Made by a program: the position numbers and the translations under genes
Shown here: positions 43,278-52,260 of the stretch, piece after piece
How positions within the stretch are numbered: the stretch's first letter is position 1
Layout of the letters: each line of letters starts with the position of its first letter
The notes under the pieces: generated by a model
What the model was told of the DNA's origin: nothing
The model's input: the letters and a program-made list of their open reading frames with translations, nothing else
Databases searched by the model: none
NCBI GenBank assembly: GCA_963729875.1
Contig: CAVSPR010000004.1
Coordinates: 1,205,530 to 1,269,529, forward strand
DNA from: DATBSL01 sp963729875
GTDB lineage: Bacteria; Acidobacteriota; Vicinamibacteria; Fen-336
DNA: 64,000 nt
Reading direction: 5' to 3'

Positions 43278-43847
43278 TCACGGTCCAGCCGTGGGCGCCG
43301 ACGCGTCCGCCCACAGGCGCTCCAGCTCCAGCTCGATGGCTTCGAAGGGCTTGATGCGGACGACGTCGGAGCCGCTGCAGACGCCGACGATCGTCCAGGC
43401 GCCGTCCTTCAGGACCAGGACCTCGAGCGTGCGCTCGATGGGGTTGAGGAGCCACGCGTGCGCCACTCCCGCCGCGGCATACGCGCGCAGCTTGCGGCCG
43501 CGGTCGATTCTCTCGGTCGAGGGCGAGAGCACCTCGCACACCCAGTCCGGGGCGAGATCGAGCCAGGGACGGTCGGGCAACGAGGGGAGTCGCTCGCGCC
43601 GCCAGGCGGCCACGTCGGGGACGACGATGGCCTCGCCCAGGTGCAGCTCGGGCTCGGTCAGGACGATCCAGCCGGTCGGGCCGCGCTCCCCGTCGTCAAA
43701 GCGCGTCCAGAGCTTCGCGTGCACGGCGGCCTGTGCGCCCGCGTGGCGCAAGGCCGGCCGGGGGCTGAGGAACAGCTCCCCGTCGAGGATCTCCGCCACC
43801 TTGTTCTCCGGGGCGTTCAGCACGTCCTCGTACGTCGCGCGCTTCAT
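43278..43847 (-). CDS. Uma2-family (DUF820) restriction-endonuclease-fold protein
   Basis: 189 residues from ATG 43847. The PD-(D/E)xK core has EPELHLGEAIVVPDVAAWRRERLP (about residue 65, Asp) and DWVCEVLSPSTERIDRGRKLRAYAAAGVAHAWLLNP (about 100-135, E-x-L and following Lys). The N-terminal MKRATYEDVLNAPENKVAEILDGELFLSPRP is typical. Function of the family is unknown beyond nuclease-like fold; it often occurs in large numbers. A second, damaged copy lies at 46067-46611. Confidence 0.85.
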   Translation of the reverse strand: MKRATYEDVLNAPENKVAEILDGELFLSPRPALRHAGAQAAVHAKLWTRFDDGERGPTGWIVLTEPELHLGEAIVVPDVAAWRRERLPSLPDRPWLDLAPDWVCEVLSPSTERIDRGRKLRAYAAAGVAHAWLLNPIERTLEVLVLKDGAWTIVGVCSGSDVVRIKPFEAIELELERLWADASAPTAGP

Positions 43848-44162
43848 CGGCTCAGGCTCCGCGGGGCTCGACTGCGACCAGTCTATGCCCCCGCTCGAAG
43901 CTGCCGCAAGGTTGCCGCCGCCCGCCATGTCTCACCTCCGATGAGACGGATGCTCGCACGGCGAATGGACAGCGAAGGTCCGGCCGGCGCGAGCCAGTCG
44001 CGATGGAACGCAGCCGCACGAGCCCGTGGCCAACAGCAAGGCAACGGCAGTAGCAGTAGCTGAAGCCAACCGGACCCGCCGGGACACCGACGCCGGCGAC
44101 ACTGACGCCGGCGTAGAAGGCAGGGCACCGACGTTCCCTCGCGCCGGCCGGCCCGATCGACC
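43848..44162. repeat. Intergenic duplicate, copy 1
   Basis: Non-coding module between the Uma2 gene (minus) and the VWA gene (plus). It is nearly the same as 46612-46929, for example GGCTCGACTGCGACCAGTCT, CGAATGGACAGCGAAGGTCC and ACGTTCCCTCGCGCCGGCCG in both. It contains two copies of the hexamer GCAGTA (44047-44058). The match continues into the Uma2 coding sequence, so the duplicated unit is Uma2 plus its upstream region. Confidence 0.85.
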
Positions 44163-44185
44163 GTCGGTGAAGCACAGGGGGAGAC

Positions 44186-46070
44186 ATGGACGACGACAAG
44201 GATCGAGGAGGGCTCTTGAGCTTGACCCTTCGTGCCGACCGGGCGCTCGTCCGCGCCCACGCCCGCAGCCGCCGCTTCCTGTGCGCCACCGTCCAGGCGC
44301 CCGAGGCCCCGGCCCGTCCCGGCCGCCTCCCCGTGAGCCTCGCCTTCGTCCTCGACCGCTCGGGCTCGATGCACGGCGAGAAGATCGCGCGGGCCCGCGA
44401 GGCCGTCCTGCAGGGCATCCGGTCGCTCCGCGACGAGGACCGCTTCGCCGTCGTCGCCTACGACGACCACGTCGATCTCGTCGTCCCCTCGACCCCGGCC
44501 ACGGCCGCGGCGCGCGACGCGGCGTCCCGGGCCGTCGCCCGGATCGACGCCCGGGGCCAGACCGACCTCGCCGGAGGGCTGGCAGCGCGGCTGCGAGCAG
44601 GTGAAGGAGGCCCTCGCGAGCGACGCCGTGGGCCGTGCGATCCTCCTCACCGACGGCCTCGCCAACCACGGCCTCACCGACCACGACGAGATCGTCCGCA
44701 AGTGCGCGGAGTGGCGGGACCGGGCGGTCGTGACCACCGCCTTCGGCGTGGGGGCCGACTTCGACGAGACGCTGCTGCGGCGCATGGCCGACGCCGGCGG
44801 CGGCAGCTTCCAGTTCATCGAGTCCGCCGTCCAGATCCCCGACTTCGTGGCGAGCGAGGTCGGCGAGGCCCTCGCCGTCACCGCCCGGGACGCCGTCCTC
44901 GTCGTGGACGCCGGCCCCGGCGCCGTGGTCGAGTCGGTGAACGAGTTCCCCTGCCGCGCCGACGGCGCCGCGTGGCGCGTCGAGCTCGGCTCGCTCTTCG
45001 GCGGCCAGTCCCTCGACGTCCTGGTGAGGGTCACCTTCCCCGAGGGCGAGCCCGGGAGCCACCGCGACGTCGCGGCCCACGTGGAGGACGCCGACGGTGC
45101 CCTCGGCCGGCCGGGCGCGAGCGTGCGCTTCACGTGGGCCGGCCACGAGGAGAACGACCGCCAGCCCCGCGACCGCGAGGTGGACCGCCGCGTGGCCGCC
45201 GCCTACGCGGCCCGGGCCGAGCGCGACGCCCTCGAGAGGAACCGCGCCCGCGACTACCGGCAAGCGCGCGAGCTCCTCGAGCGCTGCGCCTGGAAGATCC
45301 AGGCCTACGCCGGGGACGACGGGGAGCTGCGGGCGATCGTCGAGGACCTGCTGGACAAGGCCTCGCGGTACGGTCGCGACATGGACGCGGTGACGCGGAA
45401 GACCCTGCACTCCGTTTCGAGCCGCACCCTGAAGGGGCGCACCGTCGAGAGGCAGCGCCGGACGGGACCGCCCCCGAAGGTGTCGATCGTCACGGGCCCG
45501 CACGTCGGCGGGCGGCTGAAGGCGGTCACGGACGAGCTCGCGCGGGCGGACCACGCCCTCTTCGGAGACCTCTTCCTCGACGCCGGCGCCGCCGTCCTCG
45601 AGCGCCCGGGGCCGCCCCTGGAGCCGGACGAGGAAGAGGCGCTGCTGACCCACGTGCTCGTCGGCGCGCTGCCCGCGGAGATCCACGTCGTCTTCACGAC
45701 GCGCGCCCTCTCCAACAACTGGTTCTCCCACTGGCGCCCGGACTGGCGCGTCGCCCTCGTGTCGCTCGCCGGCTGGGACGGGGACTTCCGCGCGCCGGTC
45801 GAGGCCTTCCTCGCGTACGAGCTCGTCCTGCACGGCCTGCGCCTCCTCGGCGACGCGTGGGTGCCGGAGGACCTCCTCCACGAGGAGACGCGGGGCTGCC
45901 TCTTCGACGCCTGCTTCCACCGCGCCGACATCGAGCTGAAGCTGCAGGCCGGCGACCTCTGCCCCTCGTGCCGGCAGTCGCTGGAGGCGGCGGGCGCGCC
46001 CCTCGACCGCGTCGAGCGCCTGGCCCGGGTCGTCCGCCTACTGGCCGCCCCGTCGGGCGTCGTCCACTAG
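44186..46070 (+). pseudogene. VWA protein with a C-terminal CxxC domain, one frameshift
   Basis: About 627 residues after repair. LPVSLAFVLDRSGSMHGEKIARAREAVLQGI (MIDAS DxSGS, about residue 56) and RFAVVAYDDHVDLVVP start the VWA; a break at about 44579 (one extra C before TGG) is followed by WQRGCEQVKEAL and ILLTDGLANHGLTDHDEI, then a beta domain. The last 190 residues are a different domain: IHVVFTTRALSNNWFSHWRPDWR, HGLRLLGDAW, GCLFDACFHRADIELKLQAGDLCPSCRQSLEAAG, a possible zinc-binding nuclease or peptidase. Flanked on both sides by the duplicated Uma2 modules. Confidence 0.7.
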
Positions 46071-46611
46071 ACGGCGGGGGAGCCGGCTCGACCCAGAGCC
46101 GCCCGAGCTCGAGCTCGACCGCTTCGAAGGGCTCGGCCCGGACGAGGGCGGCGTCCTCCCACGTCCCGACGATCGTCCACGAGCCCTCGCGCAGGCGCAG
46201 CACCTCGAGCGTGCGATCCGACGGCTTGACGAGCCAGGCGTGGGCGACGCCGGCCGCCGCGTAGATCCGGAGCTTGCGGGTGCGATCGATGCGCTCGGTC
46301 GAGGGGGAGAGCACCTCGCAGACCCAGTCGGGCGCGAGGGAGAAGAACGTCGTCGGGGATGGTGGGCATACGCTCCCGCCGCCACCCTCCGGATCGGGCA
46401 CGGACCTGGTCGCCGAGATGGAGCTCGGGCTCGTCGAGGATCCACCAGCCACCGGGGCCCCCGGATCTGTAGCCCGTGGACATTCCGACCTCGGATGACG
46501 CCACCGAATGTCGTGGCGCGGGCCGGGGGCTCAGGAAGAGCTCCCGCCGAGGATCTCCGCCACCTTGTTCTCCGGGGCGTTCAGCACGTCTTCGTACGTC
46601 GCGCGCTTCAT
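46067..46611 (-). pseudogene. Decayed second copy of the Uma2 gene
   Basis: The start (MKRATYEDVLNAPENKVAEIL) and the end (DWVCEVLSPSTERIDRTRKLRIYAAAGVAHAWLVKP, then TIVGTWEDAALVRAEPFEAVELELGRLWVE) match copy 1, but the central part is shortened and shifted through all three frames. About 30 codons following LGGSSS are missing. Its stop overlaps the VWA stop by CTAG. Probably a true relic, since both length and frame differ from copy 1. Confidence 0.7.
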
Positions 46612-46929
46612 CTGTTCAGGCTCCGCGGGGCTCGACTGCGACCAGTCTAAGCCTCCGCTCGAAGCCGCCGCAAGGTTCCCGCGCCCGCCATGCCTCACCT
46701 CCGATGGGACGGATCCTCGCATGGCGAATGGACAGCGAAGGTCCGACTCGCCATGACGCGCGATCTCCAGCAAGGGCGTGATGGCTGGCAGCATGGCAGT
46801 AGCAGTTGCAGTTGCAGTAGCAGTAGCTGAAGCCAACTGGACCCACAGCGACACAGCCATCGGTGACACTGCCGCGGACGCGAACGACCCGGGCACCGAC
46901 GTTCCCTCGCGCCGGCCGGCCCGATCGAC
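46612..46929. repeat. Intergenic duplicate, copy 2
   Basis: Second copy of the 43848-44162 module, ending at CGGCCGGCCCGATCGAC. Its hexamer tract is longer (five units). From 46930 to 47225 there is unique sequence with no gene I can support, leading to the nuclease-helicase gene; the apparent minus-strand frame across here is antisense noise. Confidence 0.85.
46796..46825. repeat. Hexamer tandem repeat GCAGTA/GCAGTT, five units
   Basis: GCAGTA, GCAGTT, GCAGTT, GCAGTA, GCAGTA in a row, followed by GCTGAA. The homologous module upstream (44047-44058) has only two units, so the tract has expanded or contracted since duplication. Not in a coding sequence. Confidence 0.9.
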
Positions 46930-47225
46930 GAGCAACCGAAGAACGCGCGAGGGGGCGACAGATTGCTCGAACGGACGCACCGGCCGATCCGGACGAGGGG
47001 TCTCGAAACGAGACAGGCTCGAGCGACGAGCCCCTCGCAAGGGCGCAAACCCTTCAAAGAGCCGGTTCTTGGATTTCCTTCGGGCAGCCGACCGTGGCAC
47101 GCCGCTGGCTAATAGACGAACGCATGGCGGTGCGTGTCTTCTCAGTGGCCGAGAGCGCCAAATGACGCAAGTCGCCCAAGACACCATCTGGCGACGGCCC
47201 ATCGGCGGGGGAGCCAGGAGGGCTG

Positions 47226-50200
47226 ATGCACGAGCCTCGAGGACCGCCTGATCGTCAGCGCGCACGATCTCGTGGGGTTCCTCGGGTGCGAGCACCTGAC
47301 CGTGCTCGACAAGGAAGTGGTCGACGGCCGCCGGGGAAAGCCCGACTACGTCCAGGACCCGCAGCTCGCGCTCCTGCAGAAGCGGGGCCTCGAGCACGAG
47401 GCGAACTGCCTGGCGAAGGCTGAGAGCGGAGGGCCGCACCGTCCGCGAGATCCAGAAGGCCGGCTTCGCCCTCGACACGTTCGAGAAGGCCGAGCGGGAG
47501 ACGCTCGACGCCATGCGCGAGGGCGTCGGCGTCGTCTACCAGGGCACCCTGCTCGGGGACGGCCGCTGGCGCGGCCACCCCGACTTCCTCGTCCGGGTCG
47601 AGCGGCCGAGCGCCCTCGGCCCGTGGAGCTACGAGCCCGCCGACGCCAAGCTCGCGCAGCGGGTGAAGGCGGCCGCGCTCCTCCAGCTCTGCGTCTACGC
47701 CGAGCGGCTGGAGGCCCTGCAGGGCGTGGCGCCGGAGCACCTGCACGTCGTCACCGGCGACGGCGAGATGCACCCGCACCGCCTGGCCGACTACGGCGCC
47801 TACTACCGGATGGTCAAGGGCCGCTTCGAGGCCCGGGTCTTCGGCGACGAGGACCCGCCCGAGACCTACCCCGACCCCGTCGAGCACTGCAGCGTCTGCG
47901 ACTGGTGGTCGCACTGCGCCGACCGCCGCCGCGCCGACGACCACCTCTGCCGCGTGGCCGGCATCAGCCGCCTCCAGACGAAGCGCCTCGTGGCCGCGAG
48001 CGTGCCCACGCTGACGGCCCTCGCCGCCCTCCCGCCCGGCGAGCGCAAGCCCGAGCTCGCCCCGCGGACCCTCGGGAAGCTGCGCGAGCAGGCCCGCCTC
48101 CAGCAGGAGCAGTACCGCGACGGCCGGGTCCGCTACGAGCTCATCCCCCCCGACCCCGAGGACCCCGGCCAGGGCCTGGCCGCCCTGCCCGAGCCCTCGC
48201 CCGGCGACCTCTTCCTCGACTTCGAGTCCGACCCGTGGGCCCTCGAGGGCGGCCTCGAGTTCCTGATCGGCACGGTCGTCGAGGAGAACGGCGCGCCCGT
48301 CTACTCCGCCCTGTGGGCCCACGATCGCGACCAGGAGAAGCGGGCCTTCGAGAGCCTGATCGACACGATCACGGCGCGCCTCGAAGACGCACCCGGGCGC
48401 GCACGTCTACCACTACGGCGGCTACGAGGCCGGCGCCATCAAGCGGCTCATGGGCCGCTACGCCACCCGCGAGGACGAGGTGGACCGCTTCCTGCGCGGC
48501 GGCGTTCTCGTGGACCTGTTCTCGATCGTCCGCCAGGGCGTGCGCGTCTCGCAGGAGTCGTACTCGCTGAAGAAGGTCGAGAAGCTCTACATGCCGCAGC
48601 GCGAGGGCCCGAAGACCCGGCCCGGCTTCGCCCTCGTCGAGTACGAGAAGTGGATGGAGCACCCGGACCAGCAGTCGATCCTGGACGGCCTCGCCGCCTA
48701 CAACCGGGACGACTGCGTGTCGACCTGGATGATGCGCACCTGGCTCGAGGGCCTGCGGACGGAGGCCGAGGCGGCGTTCGGGATCGCGCTCGGCCGGCCG
48801 GAGCCCGAGGAGGCCGAGCCGAGCGACGAGCTCGCCGCGCAGATCGAGGAGACAAGGAAGCGCGTCGAGGCCCTCACGAAGGACGTCCCCGCGGACGTCG
48901 CCCTGCGCACGAAGGAGCAGCACGCCCGCTGGATCCTCGCCCAGCTCCTCGACTGGCACCGGCGCGAGGCCAAGCCGCAGTGGTGGCTCCACTTCTCCCT
49001 GCTGAACGCCCCGGTCGAGGACCTCGTCGCCTCGTCCGACGCGATCGGCGAGCTCCGGTTCGACCGGGAGGTGGGGACGGTCGACCAGTCGATCCTCTAC
49101 CGCTACCGCCACGACCCCGAGCAGGAGCACAAGTTCCACGAGGGGGACGCCCCGTACGACCCGGCCACGGGCAAGTCCGCCGGCACCGTGTGGGCCGTCG
49201 ACCCCGCCGCCGGCACGATCGACCTCAAGCGCGGGAAGAGGAGCGACGCGCCCCACCCGGCCGCCCTGATCCCCGGCCCGCCGCTCCGGACGAACGTCCT
49301 GCGCGACGCGCTCCGGCGCGTGGCCGACGCCGTGATCGAAGGCGGGATCGACGGCAACGGCCCCTACCGCGCCGCGCGCGACCTGCTCCTCGGCCAGCCC
49401 CCGAGGCTCCGGGGCGCGACCGACGGCGTCCCGCTGGCGAATCCCGGCGAGAAGCCCCTGGACGCCGGCTGCCGCCTGGCCCTCGCCCTCGACCACGGCT
49501 GCCTCGCCGTCCAGGGCCCGCCCGGCTCGGGCAAGACCTACGTGGGCGCCCGGATGATCGTCGAGCTCGTGAAGAAGGGGAAGAAGGTCGGCATCTGCGC
49601 CACCGCCCACAAGGCCATCACCAACCTCGTCGACGAGGTCTGCACGGCCGCGGCCCAGGCGAAGGTCCGCGTGTCCATCGTCCAGAAGGGCGACGACGGC
49701 GACGGCTCCAGGCGGGCCGAGGTCGAGCTCACCAGCAAGAACGAGGAGGTCGAGTCGGGCCTCGCCGAGGGCCGCTTCCAGGTCGCCGCGGGAACCCAGT
49801 GGCTCTTCGCGCGCGACACGATGCAGGGCAGCGTCGACGTCCTCTTCGTGGACGAGGCGGGCCAGATGTCCCTCGCCAACGTCGTCGCCATCAGCGGCGC
49901 CGCGAAGTCCCTCGTCCTCCTCGGCGACCCGAACCAGCTCCCGCAGGTCACCCAGGGCACGCACCCGGAGGGCGCCGGCGTCTCGGCCCTCGAGCACGTC
50001 CTCGCGGGCGCCCAGACCATCCCGCCCGACCGCGGCCTCTTCCTCGAGAGCACCTGGCGCCTCCACCCCGACGTCTGCGCCTTCACCTCGGAGGTCTTCT
50101 ACGAGGGCCGGCTGAAGCCGGAGCCCCAGAACGCGAAGCAGCGGGTCGGCGGCCCGCCGCCCCTGGCCGGCTCCGGCCTGAGGTACGGCCCGGTGGCCCA

Positions 50201-50721
50201 CCAGCGCAACGCCGCCCGCTCCTCCGAGGAGGCGCGGCAGATAGCCCGGGCGGTGGAAGCCCTGCTCGGCGCAGCCGTGGACCGACGCGAAGGGCGAGAC
50301 GCGTCCCCTGAAGCTCTCCGACATCCTGGTGGTGGCCCCGTACAACGCCCAGGTGGGGGAGATCTCGCGCCTCCTCCGCGACCGGTTCGGCGAGGGCGAG
50401 CGCGTCGGCACCGTGGACAAGTTCCAGGGCCAGGAGGGCGCCGTCGTCCTCTACTCGATGGCCACCTCGTCCCCGGAGGACGCCCCCCGCGGGATGGACT
50501 TCCTCTACTCCGGCAACCGCTTCAACGTCGCCGTCTCACGCGCCCGCGGCCTCGCCGTCCTCGTCTGCAGCCCGGACCTCCTGAAGGTCCGCTGCCGCAC
50601 CCCGGAGGAGATGCGCCTCGCCAACGCCCTGTGCCGGTTCGTGGAGCTGTCAGAGCCGGTCGACTGGGAGGCTCTGGCCGTGGGGAATCCGGAAGCCGAG
50701 CGGGAGCTGACCCGTGCTTGA
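47226..50721 (+). pseudogene. TM0106-type RecB-like nuclease fused to SF1 helicase, four frameshifts
   Basis: About 1160 residues after repair. N-terminal RecB-like nuclease (GHPDFLVRVERPS, YEPADAKLAQRVKAAALLQLCVYAERL, then the Cys cluster HCSVCDWWSHC), an RNase H-like middle (GDLFLDFESDP ... HVYHYGGYEAGAIKRLM), and a UPF1/Dna2-like helicase: Walker A VQGPPGSGKTYVGARM, Walker B DVLFVDEAGQMSLANV, LLGDPNQLPQV, and C-terminal VGTVDKFQGQEGAVVLYSM with NRFNVAVSRARGLAVLV. Breaks at about 47229, 47419, 48395 and 50277 are each healed by removing one base. Likely a DNA defence or repair enzyme. Confidence 0.8.
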
Positions 50722-50728
50722 AAGACCC

Positions 50729-50944
50729 CTACGAAGCGACCTCGACGTAAGCGGCCGTCGCCGAGGGCTCGGGGACCGGCAAGCGGTCCTCCTTGAGGCC
50801 CCTGATGTGGAGGTCGATGGCCTCGTGCATACGCACCCGCGTCTCCTCGACGGTGGCGCCTGTGGCCACGCAGCCCGGCAAGTCCGGCGAGTAAGCCGAG
50901 AAGTTGTGGCTCGCCCGTTCGACTACGATCAGAAAGCGCCGCAT
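50729..50944 (-). CDS. hicB: HicB-family antitoxin
   Basis: 71 residues. RRFLIVVERASHNFSAYSPDLPGCVATGATVEETRVRMHEAIDLHIRGL is the partial RNase H fold of HicB, with the PDLPGC motif and the following helix. It sequesters HicA. No C-terminal HTH/RHH is present, so this is the short type. ATG overlaps the hicA stop by ATGA. Confidence 0.9.
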   Translation of the reverse strand: MRRFLIVVERASHNFSAYSPDLPGCVATGATVEETRVRMHEAIDLHIRGLKEDRLPVPEPSATAAYVEVAS

Positions 50945-51135
50945 CAGGGTTCCTTCAAGCCTGCCTGTACAAGAATACTCTTCAGCGTACCGGGCGCAAG
51001 GTCGTCGTTTGGATGCCCAGCCACGGTCACCCGCCCTGGTTTGGTCGGGTGCTTGAGCTGGAGATGGCTGCCCTTCGTGGCGACGCCGACCCAGCCGTCG
51101 TCGCGAAGCATCCGCAAGACCTCTCGAACCTTCAT
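50944..51135 (-). CDS. hicA: HicA-family toxin (mRNA interferase)
   Basis: 63 residues. The double-stranded-RNA-binding-like fold has MKVREVLRMLRDDGWVGVATKGSHLQLKHPTK with the catalytic His in GSHLQLKH and the closing VAGHPNDDLAPGTLKSILVQAGL. HicA degrades mRNA when unbound. Located upstream of hicB in the usual order; the operon promoter lies within or beside the relic of the Rad50-like gene. Confidence 0.92.
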   Translation of the reverse strand: MKVREVLRMLRDDGWVGVATKGSHLQLKHPTKPGRVTVAGHPNDDLAPGTLKSILVQAGLKEP

Positions 51136-51150
51136 TCCGAAGCGAAGCCT

Positions 51151-51430
51151 ATGTCCGCCACCCTCCGCGACCTCGTCTTGAAGCGCCTCGACGCCGACAC
51201 CAAGCCGGAAGACGCATGGTCGGCTCTGGTCCTCGCCGCCCTCGTGGACGCGCAGAACGCACTCCAGCAGGCGCGCAGCGCGCGGGACAAGGCGGTGAAG
51301 GACGCCGACCAGGAGCGGAAGACGATACTGGCCCGGCTCGATGAGGTGAGCGACGAGCGGCGCGGGCGCGGGTCAATCGACGGCGCTCGGAAAGAAGGGC
51401 GATTGGGCGCCTGGCCTGTCCGTGGATCTT
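51151..51430 (+). pseudogene. Relic of the Rad50-like ATPase gene with its ATPase core deleted
   Basis: ATG 51151 gives MSATLRDLVLKRLDADTKPED and WSALVLAAL, matching the start of the gene at 52261, then jumps straight into VDAQNALQQARSARDKAVKDADQERKTILARLDEVSDERR, which matches the coiled-coil segment starting near 52970 of that gene (VDAQATLQQARTTRDKAQKD). About 700 bases that encode the Walker A region are missing. The trailing part (LGKKGDW-like) fades out by 51430. Joined at a shared ALVDAQ-like context, consistent with a recombinational deletion after gene duplication. Confidence 0.75.
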
Positions 51431-51470
51431 CTGGGCAGGAGGAATGTCCGTCGAGGACTGCGGGCTCAGG

Positions 51471-51810
51471 CTATGCTGGTCGGTTGACGCGGATCAAGGC
51501 GCTCGCCAGCGTGGTCGCGCTTCGCACCGCGACATCGATCGCGGTCGCCAGCCGATCGGCGTCGGGGTCCTGGGAGCAGACGACGATCCCGGCATGTCGT
51601 GCGACGCGGCCGTGCAGGCCCACGAAGTCCCACCGGTTCAGGGTCAGGATCGCCCGGTCCGAGCGCGCGGCGAACTCCAGGACGGCATCGTCCGGGACCC
51701 GCTGGTTGGCCTGGCCAGCCTCGAAGCGCCGTCAGCACATCGTGCCCCAGCCGGCGGAGCGTCTCGACGACCTGCAGGGGGAAACTCTCGTCCGCATAGA
51801 ACGCGGCCAC
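51471..51810 (-). pseudogene. DUF5615 PIN-like toxin, one frameshift
   Basis: GTG start at 51810 gives AAFYADESFPLQVVETLRRLGHDVLTA; then one extra base (about 51727) breaks the frame, after which FEAGQANQRVPDDAVLEFAARSDRAILTLNRWDF, VVCSQDPDADRLATAIDVAV and a TAG at 51471-51473 complete a normal DUF5615 protein of about 112 residues. DUF5615 has a PIN-like fold with Asp in ADESF and DRAILTLNRWDF. It follows the DUF433 gene, its typical antitoxin partner. Confidence 0.78.
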
Positions 51811-51813
51811 GGC

Positions 51814-52140
51814 CTACGCGGCCTCGTTCTGCCTGATCTCCTCGTCGATTTCCTGCCGGTGCGCGTCCACGTATGCCCACGCGTGGACGAGGTCCGCGGC
51901 TCGGAGAGTCGGGTAGCTGGCCAGGATCTTCGCCTCGTTCCAACCGAGGCGTCGGAAGCCCTCGAGCACCCAGACGGAGATGCGCGTGCGGACGATGCAG
52001 GCGCTACCTCCGCAGACTCCCGGGGTCTTCTCGATCCCCGGCCAGGTGTCGCCGATCTCCTGGGCGAGGCGCTCCACGACCTCGGCCTTCTCCGCCTTGC
52101 TCAGGGCGGCCAGCTCCGCAATCAGATCGCTGGGCGTCAT
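51814..52140 (-). CDS. DUF433 antitoxin
   Basis: About 108 residues from ATG 52140; an in-frame ATG at 52167 is possible. The DUF433 core is GIEKTPGVCGGSACIVRTRISVWVLEGFRRLGWNEAKILASYPTLRAADLVHAWAYVDAHRQEIDEEI, a winged-helix-like domain. The N-terminal helix (LIAELAALSKAEKAEVVERLAQEIG) is extra. DUF433/DUF5615 pairs are a known toxin-antitoxin arrangement. The start lies about 120 bases from the start of the divergent Rad50-like gene. Confidence 0.85.
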   Translation of the reverse strand: MTPSDLIAELAALSKAEKAEVVERLAQEIGDTWPGIEKTPGVCGGSACIVRTRISVWVLEGFRRLGWNEAKILASYPTLRAADLVHAWAYVDAHRQEIDEEIRQNEAA

Positions 52141-52260
52141 GCTCTCACCGAATCCTTGACTTGCCATAGTGTACCCCCGGCCCGTCGCCCAAGGGCGACG
52201 CTGAATGGCCCGAAGGTACCGCCGGCCCCGGACAGGGTAGGTCCGGAAGGAAGCAGGCCC

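Noticed and set aside
46796..46825. Possible CRISPR-like repeat
   Set aside because: Units are six bases, directly tandem without spacers; a simple sequence repeat, and no cas genes are present.
46531..47514. 327-codon minus-strand frame across the repeat module
   Set aside because: It only joins the first 20 codons of the decayed Uma2 copy to antisense of the hexamer tract and of the nuclease gene; no domain.
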